A program made the position numbers and the translations under genes. The notes under the pieces are model-generated. The model searched no databases, was not told where the DNA came from, and saw nothing but the letters and a program-made list of their open reading frames with translations. From Oxytricha trifallax (Eukaryota > Ciliophora > Spirotrichea > Sporadotrichida > Oxytrichidae): 64,000 bases of DNA. The stretch lies in NCBI GenBank assembly GCA_000711775.1, contig ARYC01000316.1, positions 95,854 to 159,853 on the forward strand, given 5' to 3'. Of the stretch, positions 35,100 through 46,849 are shown piece after piece; position 1 is the first letter of the stretch; every line of letters starts with the position of its first letter.

Positions 35100-38000
35100 A
35101 GAAGAGCTATTTAATAATTTTAATTTAAGTAAGAGCAAATCTGTTGTTTGATTAATAATCAATATTTTTCATTTGCTTTAAGTTTTGTTTTCGTACTTAA
35201 CATACTAATCGCAAATTCCAAACAATAATTCTACAAGGCATCATCGTTCTCTCTCTGTCAAAAAATACATTTATTGTATAATAAGCAGATAAGCTCATTT
35301 CGCTAATAAACTTGAAGTGTTCGTTATTCTTTTCTTTTTAACTAAGAATAAAACAAATAATGACAGCTGGTATTTTATATTTAATTTTATTGGATAATAT
35401 AATCAAGGAGAATGATAAAGTTACGACTAATACAATAAAAATATCACTAACATAAGCCGATCTTGTTTTCAAAATAAGGTTAAATTATATTATAATTATA
35501 ATTTATTAATTTTTATAAATAATAATAAAATATAATAATAGAGAATTATATAGTTGTAAAATCAAAATGATAATCAGGTTTCCACTTGCCACCCTAATAA
35601 TTGCTTGATACACGAAATAAGGGTAAAAAGTAGCTGCATCCTTTAATGTCAAATTCCAAGATTTGAAGTTTTGAATCTCACATGATAGATCTGAGTGTTT
35701 CATAAATGAAGTAAGAACCATATCTAAAAGCTCTTAAGATCCTTTTAAACTTTCTTGAAAAGCATCGCTGTTATTTTACCTTATTAAATACTTTTCTTCA
35801 TCAGTAGTTGATAAATTTATTTCTGTGTAGTCTATGAAATTTAATCAAATTTAGAATAGCAATTTGGAAGTTACTGTATTATTTATTTGTTGATAAACAA
35901 TTTCCAGTTGTCCAGATTAGAGTTTACTATCATTCTTTATTTATGGGGAACTAAGTTAATTGTTTATGGCCTTCCAAATGAATTAATAATGAATTAAAAC
36001 TTTCAGAAAGCAAAACTAAAAATTACTAGTATAATTGGTACAAGAATTTCCAAAATAATATCTCTTTTCTCTTACTAGTTCAACTTTGTTTGATTAAGTT
36101 TTATTCCTTGAATTGTCAAGCTAATCATCTTGCACCACTACTTTCAAAAAAACTTCTTGTAGAGTTGTAACCGACACTCCATAACTTCAAATTCCAAGTT
36201 TTTCAAGGTCATTGTCAAAGTTATATAAAAATTCTTTAAATTTATGTAAAACAGCATATGGGATTTAAAAGCTCATTTCTGGAATTTATGAAATGATCTT
36301 GATATCACCTAAATTCTTAATTAAATCATTTTAAATTCCATCATTTGTTTCAATGTTTATTCTATTAATTGTCAATAGTAACCAACTCCATATCTATTTT
36401 TAAGGATCAGAGCTTTCAATATATGTAAATTCTCCTCCAGTCATAAATCCTATACTTTATCCAAGTATATAAGCTTCGCACATATAATGATTTTTAAAAA
36501 TTATAATCCTAATATATATTTATTTGTACATAGTCCTTAAATTTCTTTTTGCGATAAGATCCATACTAACAGTTGCTCATCTAGTAAACCAGTTTAAGCC
36601 TTCCATTAAAGCAATAGCTATATTTCTAACCTCTTTATTCTTGTTTTTAAAACTCCTTTATCAAGTATTTTTTAATTTGCTACTTCGTTTATTTTTTAGA
36701 TACACCCTTAAAATCACAGAGAAATTTAAGATGTTCTTCTAGTGAGTAAATCGGATATACTATCATGCTAAAATCAAATCCCAAGAAATTATCCAATCTA
36801 TTCAATATTTTCTTACATGTTTAATCTAAAAAAACCAAGGCAATAATTAGTAGATTAACTAATTAGACCAGTAAATAGACTTATTAACAACATATTATAT
36901 TTAAAATTACATAACTCAAACTTATTTTCATGATGATGAATTTTTAATTAAATAGAGTCATAATTAAATTGTTTTGCCTTTCCAGAACCATAATTTCCAA
37001 GAACAGCAAATTTCTAAGCATTCTATATTATGAAGTTTTAACCCTTAACTCCTGTGAATCCATTTGCATAAGTAATCTATAGATTACTTATCCTAAAAAT
37101 CTTATTTCGGTTCTCCATTGCATCGGTAAATTACTAATTGAAAGGCTCGTAATTAAAGGATTATACTTTTGAATTCTGAATATAAATTAATCAAGCTATG
37201 TGTAGGATTTCTATGTTTTAACGTTCATTTTAACTCACCTTGCTATTTATTTTATATTGATTTGTATGGTGATTACTGCTGTCTTAGGGACAAGGCTTTT
37301 CATATTCCTGTGCTATATGCAATAATTTATGTTGAGATTTATCAATTTCTTTTGATTAGAAATCTTCTTCTCTTAAAACGGAGATAAAAGGTTAAGCCAT
37401 TCAATGTCATGAATTAAACTATTATAAAATTTACCATACGAGTCATTAAGTATCTAATTGATTCTTTTAATTTTCTTTCTTGCCGCTAAAATCTATTTTT
37501 AAATGGACAATATCTGATTTCTTTTAATCCATCGGGAGTGGTCGGTAATACATTTGTAAATAAATACCAAAGATGAAAATTATCAACAGAGCAATTATAA
37601 TTTTTATTTTGTTGTCAATATCCTGTAGTTGTTATAGAGCTCACCTATGTTTTCAATCGTAATTTCAATTTTTTCTCTCTCAAATTTGGAAACATTTCAT
37701 AATGCTCTAACTATTCCTATAGTTGGTAAGATTGGAGCCATAATCTAATACTATTTAAAAAGTTAATGAGAAAATCTTTTAATTTTCATCTACATAATTA
37801 GTGTTAACTGAGTAATCACCTTAACTTGTGAAGAAATAAATTATTACACTCATCACAGAGTCAGTTCTTTAAACTTAAAAAAAAATAATTAATTGTTTTA
37901 GGGTCTCCGAAAAAAGATTGAATGAAAACTATATCTCCAAATAGATAGATACCAAAACCCCAAAAATAAAGAAATTTGAGGCCTCTCAAACTATGCGGAA

Positions 38001-38100
38001 TCACTTTCAAGCATATAATCGCAATCGGCTTATTTATATTTAGTGACTATTGATGAATAAAATATAAATCAGGATAACCAATTAAAGGAATATTTTATAT
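35100..38100 (-). pseudogene. ABCA transporter, TMD1 end, first ATP-binding domain, TMD2 start
   Basis: On the minus strand, in ABCA order: membrane segment LKFLYFWGFGIYLFGDIVF (about 37960), the linker YLFTNVLPTTPDG (about 37560), NBD1 start NLQITYANGFTGVKGQNF and Walker A FAVLGNYGSGKAKQF (about 36990), then YIESSDPQKQ and GDIKIISQIPEM, and the NBD1-specific LGI-x-SYGVSVTTLQEVF (about 36170). The next transmembrane half starts with RDIILEILVPIILVIF (about 36050). The Walker A Gly-Lys-Thr-Thr is GKAK, so nucleotide binding is probably lost. The signature motif and Walker B were not found in the AT-rich stretch 36500-36900. An in-frame TGA lies inside the conserved LGI-SYGV run. It faces the NBD2 half, which lies on the opposite strand directly beyond 35100. 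Confidence 0.87.
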
Positions 38101-38219
38101 TAGATCATTAATTATTTAATCTATCTTGAGTACTAATTTTGAATCTAATTAACTGTTGAACTTTTTTAATTATATAATTCTTCTAATTGTTATAATAATT
38201 ATAGGAAATTATATATTTA

Positions 38220-38990
38220 TTGATTTACTCTTCAACAACAAAACTTGAAATTGAAGTCCAAGAAAAGCAAACCTTACTATTGAAATGTGTATTTAGTAAA
38301 GTCATTTTACAATTTAATTTTGTATAAATATATCCTAATCTTATCCGCTAAGATATAAAATATTCTACATTTAAAGTTACTTGATATAAAAATAATAAAT
38401 TTAACCCATGGTGTAAAATCTAATTGAAACTTATTACTTATTTATACTCATTAGAGTTGAAGTACTGCTTTAAAGTCAATTAAGTAGCAATATTCAGTTT
38501 GATACTAGTCAAATTCACAGATAAAGTTTAGTTTCTATGAATTAGATAAATCTATCTATTAATTAATGAAAAATGTAGACAAATTTACTGACGCAAAACA
38601 TCTTTTTTAGAGTGCGTGTCTGGATCTAGTTAATATCATTTAAAATAAGGCAATTTCTATATTTTAAATGATTTTCGATAAAAAGTTTAGATTTATAAAT
38701 TTCTTTCTCTCCCTTAAAAACTCAGTAAAAAAAATTTATTTATTCGCATGCAATTAATTTCTAAGCAGAATATTCATTTTATAAACTAATGGGTATAACA
38801 ATTAAGTTAACTTTCGAAAATTTAAGCTTTTGTTTGATAAGAAAGCCCACCACATCCCAACATTTCTGGGGAGAGGTCAAACTTCTCAACAAATGCTTAT
38901 CTATAGAGTTCCTCTTAAGTAATTGAAATATATGATGAAAGGAAAAAATATAGTGATGTATATTGATGCATTAATTTATTGTCTCTTCCA
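38220..38990 (+). CDS. Unknown coding blocks
   Basis: Plus-strand blocks read TTKLEIEVQEKQTLLLK (about 38235), ELDKSIYQLMKNVDKFTDAK with HLFQSACLDLVNIIQNKA (38537-38650), and ESPPHPNISGERSNFSTNA with VIEIYDERKKYSDVY (38842-38965). They are well balanced and differ in composition from the flanks. They sit divergently from the minus-strand ABCA half and just before a further plus-strand ABCA piece. No match to ABCA sequence was seen. Frames differ between blocks. Confidence 0.42.
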
Positions 38991-39359
38991 ATATATCCAG
39001 TTTTTTTTAAGAAATGAATTTAAATGTTTTGAATTATAAATTGCCTTTAATTTCTAATACTAGGATTTGAATTATTTAAACTATTGTTTTAAACGATAAA
39101 TTAATTTATAATTAATACTAATTTTACGAAACACTAAAATTTATTCTATTAACTGAACATTTCAGGTTAGTGAAATAAAAATTTCATGTAAAAATCTATT
39201 CTCATATTTTATTTTATATCTTATATTTACAATATTATTTTGATATCATGTTTTACAAAAATAAACAACTTGTTGAGACAATTGGTTTACTATACGCTTT
39301 TGAACTTTATTTAAGAATATACTCTTTAAATTTTAACCATAATTTCTAGATTTATTATG

Positions 39360-40350
39360 TGTAAATTCTGGTACTTCTCAAATATAAGAATCATTAATAA
39401 AATATTTATATCCTCTATCCTTTAGCAGTTATACCATTAGCATATGCGACATCTTTCTTATTCTAAAGAGAAAGTGTGGCTAAAACTTTTACAATTCTCT
39501 ACATTTAGCTCCCACCGGGGCTTATAATATTACAGTTTCAATTTTGAGAGTCGGTAAGTCAATCTATGATATAGGAGACTTTGTAAAAATAATGTTATAC
39601 TTACAGCATTTAAAGATAGATTGAATTAATTGAGACGAGACTTTAATGTGGAAGATTTTGTATTTTATAAAACAATCTGAATACAAAATTAGTTTCTGCT
39701 CCCATGCAGTATCTTGGACATTAATCCTAATTTTGATGGAATAGGGAACATTTAAATGATGTTTTTTAAGAAGAAATAAGAGTGTCAAAGACTCAAGATG
39801 AAGACTTAAAATTAAAAGTCACAATTTTAGGAAAATCTACACTAGTCTAGGTAGAAAGTCATTTTTAACAGTTCCAAATATATAATTTTGACTTGATTAT
39901 GGAGATGTTTTGCTTTACTTGGAGTTAATTCAACTGAAAAGACAACTACATTCAAGGGTATAACTGGAAAGATTGTCCCTAATACTTTATTTTATTTTAT
40001 ATTTTCATAAAATCCAAGCAAAGTCCTTGTAAACGTTAGAGAAATCATTCAGCTAATAAAAGTTGGTAAAAATTATACTTAAATATTTAAAAGGATGAGT
40101 AAAGTCAAGGTACGCTTCTAAGGTTTCAAGATAATGGGCAAAATCATGATTTCAAGAAAACACACTTACTAACATAATTTTGTAAAAATATATCTCAAAT
40201 CAGTAAATAGGAAAAATAACGAGAAGCTTGACAAGCAATCAATAAACTTCTTTAAAAGAATAAGGCAATCACACACTCGAGTTGTTTGATAAATAATTAA
40301 ATGATGTTTTAATGAAGCGCTACTAACTCACAGTAAGTTAAACTAAACTT
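39360..40350 (+). pseudogene. Third ABCA piece: TMD2 end and Walker A of an NBD
   Basis: The clear part is CFALLGVNSTEKTTTFKGIT at 39907-39970, matching the NBD2 Walker A CFALLGVNGAGKTTTFK, but with Gly-Ala-Gly replaced by Ser-Thr-Glu. Just upstream the family's LDYGD is readable one frame away (one base is missing before CFALL), and TQDEDLKLKV corresponds to the acidic linker after TMD2. Farther upstream, hydrophobic sequence around 39440-39760 may be transmembrane. Downstream, no Q-loop, signature or Walker B could be found, so the domain is truncated. It is a separate copy from the plus-strand NBD at 33.9 kb. Confidence 0.75.
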
Positions 40351-40639
40351 ATATTGTAATTTTTGCAATAAGTGATGACTTTCCGGATTGATGCTTAACA
40401 AACTTTCTTCTAATAAAATAATTTTTGGCATATCGATTTAAGTAAGAATGAATTAAACTTGCATTTTATCCATCGATTTGTTATGATTTTACTTTTGAGT
40501 TTCCTATTATTAAATAAATTATACTACATAAAGTCCGACCATGGCTTATGTCTCAAATTCTCATTATTAATTGAAACCCCTAAAATTTAGCTGTTGATTA
40601 TTTTAATGATATCAACTATTAGAAGAGTAGAAATCTAAC

Positions 40640-41040
40640 ATGCCGATAATTCCAATACCTATATAAAGATAAGGCATCTCCAAAACCAAATTCACAGATA
40701 ATTGGTTCAAATACTATTTTTAAAGATTTGAGGGATTTTACGTTAGAATATGCATAATACTAGAAATTTTGAAACATTATGGAATCGATATAACAAGAAA
40801 CAATATTTCAGAGACCTCCTTGAAATAGCTAGCAGATATTTTTGAGAAAATTTAATAGTTTAAAATCTTTAAACATGCGTCAATTCTTGATATGAAATCA
40901 GATAATGGTTGTATCGAGTTTTGTAGAGCATAAAGAGAAACATAGTCCTTACAATCAATGGATCTTACAAAGGATTTTCTATCATCTTTTGTTATTCAAG
41001 ATGTTAAATTATACCTTTTTTATATAGAATAATTGAATAA
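40640..41040 (+). CDS. Unknown protein, about 130 codons
   Basis: From an ATG (MPIIPIPIQRQGISKTKF) one frame reads DNWFKYYFQRFEGFYVRICI, LEILKHYGIDITRNNISET, LKQLADIFEKIQQFKIFKH and SILDMKSDNGCIEFCRAQRE without a TGA for about 130 codons. The absence of TGA, the balance of charged and apolar residues and the helical character make this one of the better unnamed genes. It lies 100 bases before the next ATG-initiated block and may belong with it. No family was recognised. Confidence 0.55.
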
Positions 41041-41145
41041 TATAGAAAAATTAGGATTTATTACCCTATTTTGAACAAATTATTTGCATAATTTTATTAA
41101 ATAAAAGAATTTTTACAAGTATTATATATAATGTTTTGAGGAAGT

Positions 41146-41620
41146 ATGTCTGCTATTGCATTGAATGGACAGGAGCAGCTAACAGCTGAGGAGGTTCAAG
41201 AGTGCCAAGACAAGTCTCCCGAAAGTTACTGCTTCTGCAGGGACAACAACTGGTCCTGAAGATCCTTTAGACTACGCCTCCAGGTGAATATTTTTCAAAC
41301 TTTTTTCTCAGATGTGCATGTCATATTTTTTGAAGAATCTGATTAAATTTTTTGAAGTCAATGTGAGAGATATCAATTTCAATGTTATGGACACTGCCCA
41401 CTCTTTTATGATGATTACAAATGCAATCGAAGTTAATGAAATCTCAACCAAGCAAGATAAAAAATAAGAATAATCCCCGAGGGATTGTTTAATACTACGG
41501 ACACTAACTATTACACGTCTACTACAGTCCCCACCCAACTTAGTAACAAATATATTCCTAACTAACAAATGCAGAGTGAAATTATAATGTAAAAAGATTT
41601 TTAACACACATTATATATAA
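41146..41620 (+). CDS. Unknown protein, two exons with a 28-nt intron
   Basis: Exon 1 (41146-41283) starts MSAIALNGQEQLTAEEVQ and continues CQDKSPESYCFCRDNNW. Removing 41284-41311 joins it in frame to exon 2 (from 41312), which reads MCMSYFLKNLIKFFEVNVRD, INFNVMDTAHSFMMITNA and IEVNEISTKQDKKQEQ. Without the splice the downstream frame becomes poor, which supports the intron. The DNA is locally GC-richer. The CFC motif and following apolar stretch could mark a membrane protein. No family was assigned. Later plus-strand blocks at 42370 and 43080 may be further exons. Confidence 0.6.
41284..41311 (+). other. Candidate 28-nt spliceosomal intron
   Basis: The stretch begins GTGAATATTTTTC and ends TTTTTTCTCAG, with exon CAG before it and ATG after it. 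It is T-rich before the AG, and its length (28, not a multiple of 3) changes frame exactly where the protein-like frame changes. Very short introns are known in several ciliates. This is the best-supported intron in the window. Confidence 0.6.
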
Positions 41621-42369
41621 TACTAATTATTATTAAATACATCTTGAATTTGATCTCTAGATTTATTATTTCTCGATTTTACCTAAGTAATTCACTAAAT
41701 GCTTTTACTCTCAGTTATTAATAATTATGTCATTAGTCAAATTAATATAGATATAAAAGGCAAAAACATTCCCATTGGTTCCTTTGGAGAGAATGTTTAT
41801 AATTTATCTTGCAAAAGAAAGTATTGATTTATAATATATTGATTCAGATATTTATTTTTAGTATTTCTACATTTTCGAATTCACTAATCCTTATGATTAA
41901 ATTTTTCATAATATTATTACTCGCTTTTTCTAAAAACATTATCTTAATCACAATATAATTTAAGGTATATCAATTGATCAGTCCTAATCTGTAAAAATCT
42001 TCCATTTACATTCTCATTGATTAATAATTCAAATTGTTTAATGCTCTTTTATCTTATTTCTTATCTGAGTATCTCTTCCACTTTTTTAATTTTAGATTTT
42101 TTTTAATTAAATTATCTAATTTTTCATTTTATTTCACCATTTAGGAAATTTAACTTTATTGATTTTACCCTATTTTTCCTCGTAAATGTACTCAGCTCAA
42201 TTGGAGTCCATGCCGTTATTTATAGGGTAAATTTTAGCAAAATTTTTATCATCATATATTTATCGTTTTTATCGTAATTAACTTCACCACTTTCTAGATT
42301 ATATTCTTGTAATTGAAATTCCATGCAAATCGACAACATCATCATATTCATATTAGACATAAAATAATT

Positions 42370-42710
42370 ATTCTAAACGTTTTGAGCTAGCCGAACAATA
42401 CTATTACATCAGAATTGTGATATCTTTCGAAAAGAGAAAAGATACTGGTATTTTATATATTGTTATAGGATTTGAAGAGCAAAAATGTTAGTAAATAATT
42501 TTTGGTTTTTAGAGTAAAGAAATGACTTTGTTTTAAAAACTCATAAGGAAAATTGAAGAGAGGAAACTCTTTATTAGTAGAGAAAAGATAAGGTCAGTCT
42601 ATTTTTAGTTTTTAAGTGAAGTGATAAAATTAATATTAAAGAAGATAAATTTATTCAAGTGCAGAATCAATGTTATTAGTAAATAACTTGCTCAAAGATG
42701 AATTTTCGTA
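42370..42710 (+). CDS. Unknown protein, coding block
   Basis: Reads RFELAEQYYYIRIVISFEKR, KDTGILYIVIGFEEQKC, SKEMTLFQKLIRKIEERKLF and ISREKIRSVYFQFLSEV in one frame with no TGA for about 100 codons. Lys/Glu-rich and partly beta. It lies between two other plus-strand blocks (41146 and 43080) and may share a gene with them. No family was recognised. Confidence 0.5.
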
Positions 42711-43079
42711 ATAATAATAATGATATTAAAAATAAATTAATTAAGATTCTATTAATAATGTATTCTTTTATAAAAAGTATTCTTATAAATCAGAAGCCGT
42801 TACAAATTAATTACATACATAAAAAGTAAATTAAAAAAGTATGCTTTTAAATATTATTTCTGAGTGGCTTTACCTAGTTATATTTCATGTCATTTGATTG
42901 GTGTTCTGTATGAGAGTACACAGAAAATTATGAAAATATATTGATAATGAAATTAGGAAGATGAAATGATTTTTTTACATTTCTATTTTTGATTAATTTT
43001 ATAAGTATTCATATTGATTTTTATATAATTTTTTACAAATCATAAATTTTTATCATTATATTTTTCTTAATTGCTTAAA

Positions 43080-43560
43080 AGGTGAAGTTTAAGTAGATTC
43101 ATATGAAGATTTTTGTAAAAGAAACAAGTTTGATAAACATAATTATGAAGAAAAAGAAATTAATAATATAGACAATTGAAGTATTACTAAACAAGTCTAA
43201 ATCATGTTTTGAAAACTACTTAATTAAAAATACGGAGTTTAGTATTAAGATGGAGTCAATAGGTCTGAAACCTAAAGAAATATCTTTAATTTACTCAATA
43301 AGCTTAGTTTAGACCTTACAGTTTGATAAATATCAAAATATAAGATCTAACTAACTTAAATGCTTAAAGTTAACATCTCTAAAAGATGTTATATGCTTAG
43401 ATAGATTAAATTAGCTTTCTAGACTTCATTATATTGATAAAAACAACAAATCACTAGCAATTTATAATGCATTAAGTTAAAAGATTTTATAAATAATTAA
43501 TTGCTTAAATGATTTTAACCCATTCTTACAATATGCAATAAATTTATTTATAAATTAATA
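43080..43560 (+). CDS. Unknown protein, about 150 codons
   Basis: Starts in one frame with VDSYEDFCKRNKFDKHNYEE, then after a shift near 43175 reads EVLLNKSKSCFENYLIKNTE, SIKMESIGLKPKEISLIYS, LKCLKLTSLKDVICLDRLN and RLHYIDKNNKSLAIYNALSQ. There is no TGA in the second part for about 125 codons. Leu spacing around CLKLTSLKDVICLDRLNQL recalls a leucine-rich repeat, but only one unit is visible. The sequence then falls into AT-rich DNA. Confidence 0.5.
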
Positions 43561-43569
43561 GTATAATTA

Positions 43570-44205
43570 TTTTTTTATTAATTTCTACCCATAAAATTAT
43601 TTGATAAAGTTAAATATAATCATTAATTAATCTTATATTTTTCTTAAATTATCTTTCATTAATATAATGATGCTTTATAACTAATTAGTAATAATCTAAT
43701 CTCATAATTATAGTCGTCATGTATTATCCCAAGGTTTTAGAAGAGGCATTCCTTAAAATAATTCTACTTGGAACTTTTTAATCATAATAATCTTCCTTTT
43801 TTTATAAATTTGAAACTGTCTGTTGATAATATTCAAGAAATTTAATATTTTAAAGTAATTAGGATTGCCACTAGTAATAGTATAACATCATGTTCTAGCT
43901 TCTAATTTATTGTAAAATAACTCCACTATAAAGATTTAAATTTTCATGATTAATAAGTACTAATCAGCTTTTAAGGGTTATTAGTAATAATTGATTTTTA
44001 ATTGGACAAAGCAGAATCCTTAGATAAAACAATAGTAATAATTAATATTAATTCTAAATTATAATAGCCAAGATTAATGAGGGAACCCACAAATTGCCAT
44101 GAGAGTTTGCTATGAGATTTCAAATTTCTTACTTTTAATAAATTAAATTGAGCAATTAATTTGACAGGACAACAGCACCATTATTAAACAACAAAATTAA
44201 AATTA
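43570..44205. other. AT-rich spacer
   Basis: No gene was recognised. Very AT-rich DNA leading up to the second foldback element. Confidence 0.4.
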
Positions 44206-44209
44206 ATAT

Positions 44210-44638
44210 AGTATTTTGAAAATGGGGAAATTGTAATTTGCAAATATAAATTTAATTAGTTTAAACTGTCATAAATTTGCAATTGGTGTAAATATAACTT
44301 GATAAAGTAAGTATCCAAAAATGCCTGTATAAAAAACTGTCATCATGCACTAAGTTTAATACAAAGTTGCAAAGTTTCAATCTTGCTTTGTAAATTCTTT
44401 TATTTTTGTTTTAAAATAAATTAAAAATAATATTGGGATTAAAATAAAAGAATTTACAAAGCAAGATTGAAACTTTGCAACTTTGTATTAAACTTAGTGC
44501 ATTTTGACAGTTTTTTTATACAGACATTTTTGGATACTTACTTTATCAAGTTATATTTCCACCCATTGCAAATTTATGACAGTTTTAACTAATTAAATTT
44601 ATATTTGCAAATTACAAATTCCCCATTTTCAAAATACT
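44210..44638. mobile_element. Foldback/MITE-like element
   Basis: Inverted repeat with arms of about 197 bp (44210-44406 and 44441-44638) around a 34-bp loop. The arms are roughly 95% identical by eye, with several substitutions and small indels, so this copy is older than the other two. The ends read AGTATTTTGAAAATGGGG and its complement. No target-site duplication is obvious. Its terminus shares a GAAAATGGGGAA-like core with GAAATGGGAA in the element at 13.6 kb, so the two could be distant relatives. It encodes nothing. Confidence 0.85.
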
Positions 44639-45089
44639 TTTTTAATATTAGGCCAATAATTAGAAAGTATCCACGTCTAATAAATTACCTTAAAAACGGG
44701 TAATAACTGAAGAATAAAAATATAGTAAAAAGAAAATATATCCAAGAAAATCAAATTTACTAATATTGCTTATATTATAGGTACTCGCTGAATTTTCACT
44801 GTTGGGTTAATTGATATTTTAAAAAATTATATTCCAAAAGACAATCAGTTATAACTAATTCCTTCCCATTTAAAAGAAAAATGAATAATTTATAAATCAC
44901 GTTATTTTTCAATTAAATTATTTTATTAATTTCATGAAGCATAAATAAATGAAAATAACCTTGGTAATAATTTGCTTAAATCAGTTTAGTTTTCCAAAAT
45001 GATAAGTAAGTGAGATAATTTTCAAAAAATAATATTTTGTATAGATTTTTAATATATAAATATTTAATTAAAGAGCATTATTCCATAAG

Positions 45090-45890
45090 ATGTTTGGCTA
45101 TAAAAATTCCATATGGAAATAAGTTCATTACGATAAATTAGGTTCACACATTCAAGATGACTTTAAATTCACTAGCTTAGTGTTAATAAGAGAATTCATA
45201 ATGATTGAAGGCTGTCATAAAGAAATTAAAGAGACAACAAATGTTTGCTACGGATTTAGGGTTCCTTAGGAGATAGTGTTTAAATAAGTGTACAGTGTAA
45301 AGTGAGTACATACTTCCTTATCTATTAATCAACTTGAGCTGATTATTGGAAAATTTTATCATAAAGATGATGAGGCTTAAGCACCTAATATTCTTAATGC
45401 ATTCGAAAAGTTAATTTAAATTTATAAAATATTTTTAAAATGTATCAAAGAAAATTTCGAGAGAAATACTTTTGGAGTTAAAGATAAATATCATAGCTTT
45501 AAAATAATGATTTAACTCATATTGCTATAATCATCTAAGAAAGATCTACCTTCTAAGTTTATCTTCAGAGTTAAGGAAGAATTAATTTATATTTACGGAG
45601 GATTATAATTATGAGATTTACTACTCAATTAAGAAATATAACATCTTGTTAAAAATAATGGGCTATCCTGAAATTAACTATGCCAGTAAAACTTGCGAAA
45701 AATTGTATTCCAAAGATTGAAAACAATTAAAACAGTCATAGCTGGAAAGCTGGAAGTGTAATTATTGATAGCTCTCACACACAATTTTAAAGTAATGATC
45801 CTTGAGGAGCAACTAGCAACAGAAAAGATAAAACACTTTACAAATTTGTTATGAACATTTAAAATGGACAAAATGGTTTATTTTCTAATT
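45090..45890 (+). CDS. Unknown protein, about 250 codons
   Basis: From ATG 45090 the frame reads MFGYKNSIWKQVHYDKLGSH, FTSLVLIREFIMIEGCHKEI, TTNVCYGFRVPQEIVF, LSINQLELIIGKFYHKDDE, FERNTFGVKDKYHSFK and DLPSKFIFRVKEELIYIY, with TAA/TAG as Gln and one TGA where Trp fits. Near 45600 the better frame shifts by one (DYNYEIYYSIKKYNILLK, MGYPEINYASKTCEKLYSKD), and after about 45710 the first frame again looks good (KTVIAGKLEVQL), ending at TGA 45852. The pattern suggests two compensating indels. No family was recognised. The minus-strand 65-codon frame at 45674-45871 is a shadow. Confidence 0.6.
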
Positions 45891-46849
45891 TTTTTTATTA
45901 TGTAATTATCAATAAGATCTATCAAATTCTTCTAAGATTAATTATATTTTGGTTTATGTAAACTATTTACTAGTCTTAATCATAAAATTCATAAAAGATG
46001 AATCCTTTCCATATTAGTTTCAGATGATTTAGTGTTTATATTCAATTGTAAATTCCTCTCAAAAAGTTTTAGTTGCATTAATCGACTCTCCATGATTTTG
46101 AGTTTCAACAAAGTATTGAACCAAATGCAGGGCTGTAGATTATCATTATATAGTAAAAGGGAGGGATACAAAGATATTTAATTTAAAAATAAATCATCAC
46201 AGACTTTTCGTATCAATTAAAACTTTATCATTTATTATATCATTTGAAGTTTATTTTTTTCTTCTATTTATTCGATTATTTAATGGCTATAATTATTAAA
46301 GCGTTTGATAATTACATTTGAGATCTATTCTAATTCCTATTTGTTTGAATTTATCAAAAAAGTCCATGCCTTTCTTTGAAGAAAAATTTGTTTGTCTTGA
46401 GTAAATTTTGAAAATAATAATTATAGATTTGAAACAAAAGTTTAAAGTACACATTTGTATTTCTTAATCGCACACATAAACTATTTCCTTGAGATAAAAA
46501 ACTTGCCAAAAGAAAGATTAATGAAGCCTCTGGAATAATAGTTTTGGAAGTAACACTTCTTAATTACTTCCGCTTATTGAATTAAAACTACCTGAAATAT
46601 ATATATTCGAATTTTTATTATCAATCCTTTCCTTATCTTTCAATCAATATATTATGTTTATTAGATTTTCATTTTTAATAAATTTATACTCCTTATTAAT
46701 TAAAGTCCTTCAATTTTGATTGAATGATAAATTATTTATTTTCTTTGGTTTCTTAAGGATTTAATTGATATTTTTTACTGTTTTTTTTATTAACTGTAAA
46801 ATATCGTCTATGACCTAATTATCTATACAAATTTTAATGAATTTAATTT

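Noticed and set aside
41308-41607. Minus-strand 99-codon frame
   Set aside because: Antisense to the two-exon plus-strand gene, whose reading is more coherent and supported by an intron.
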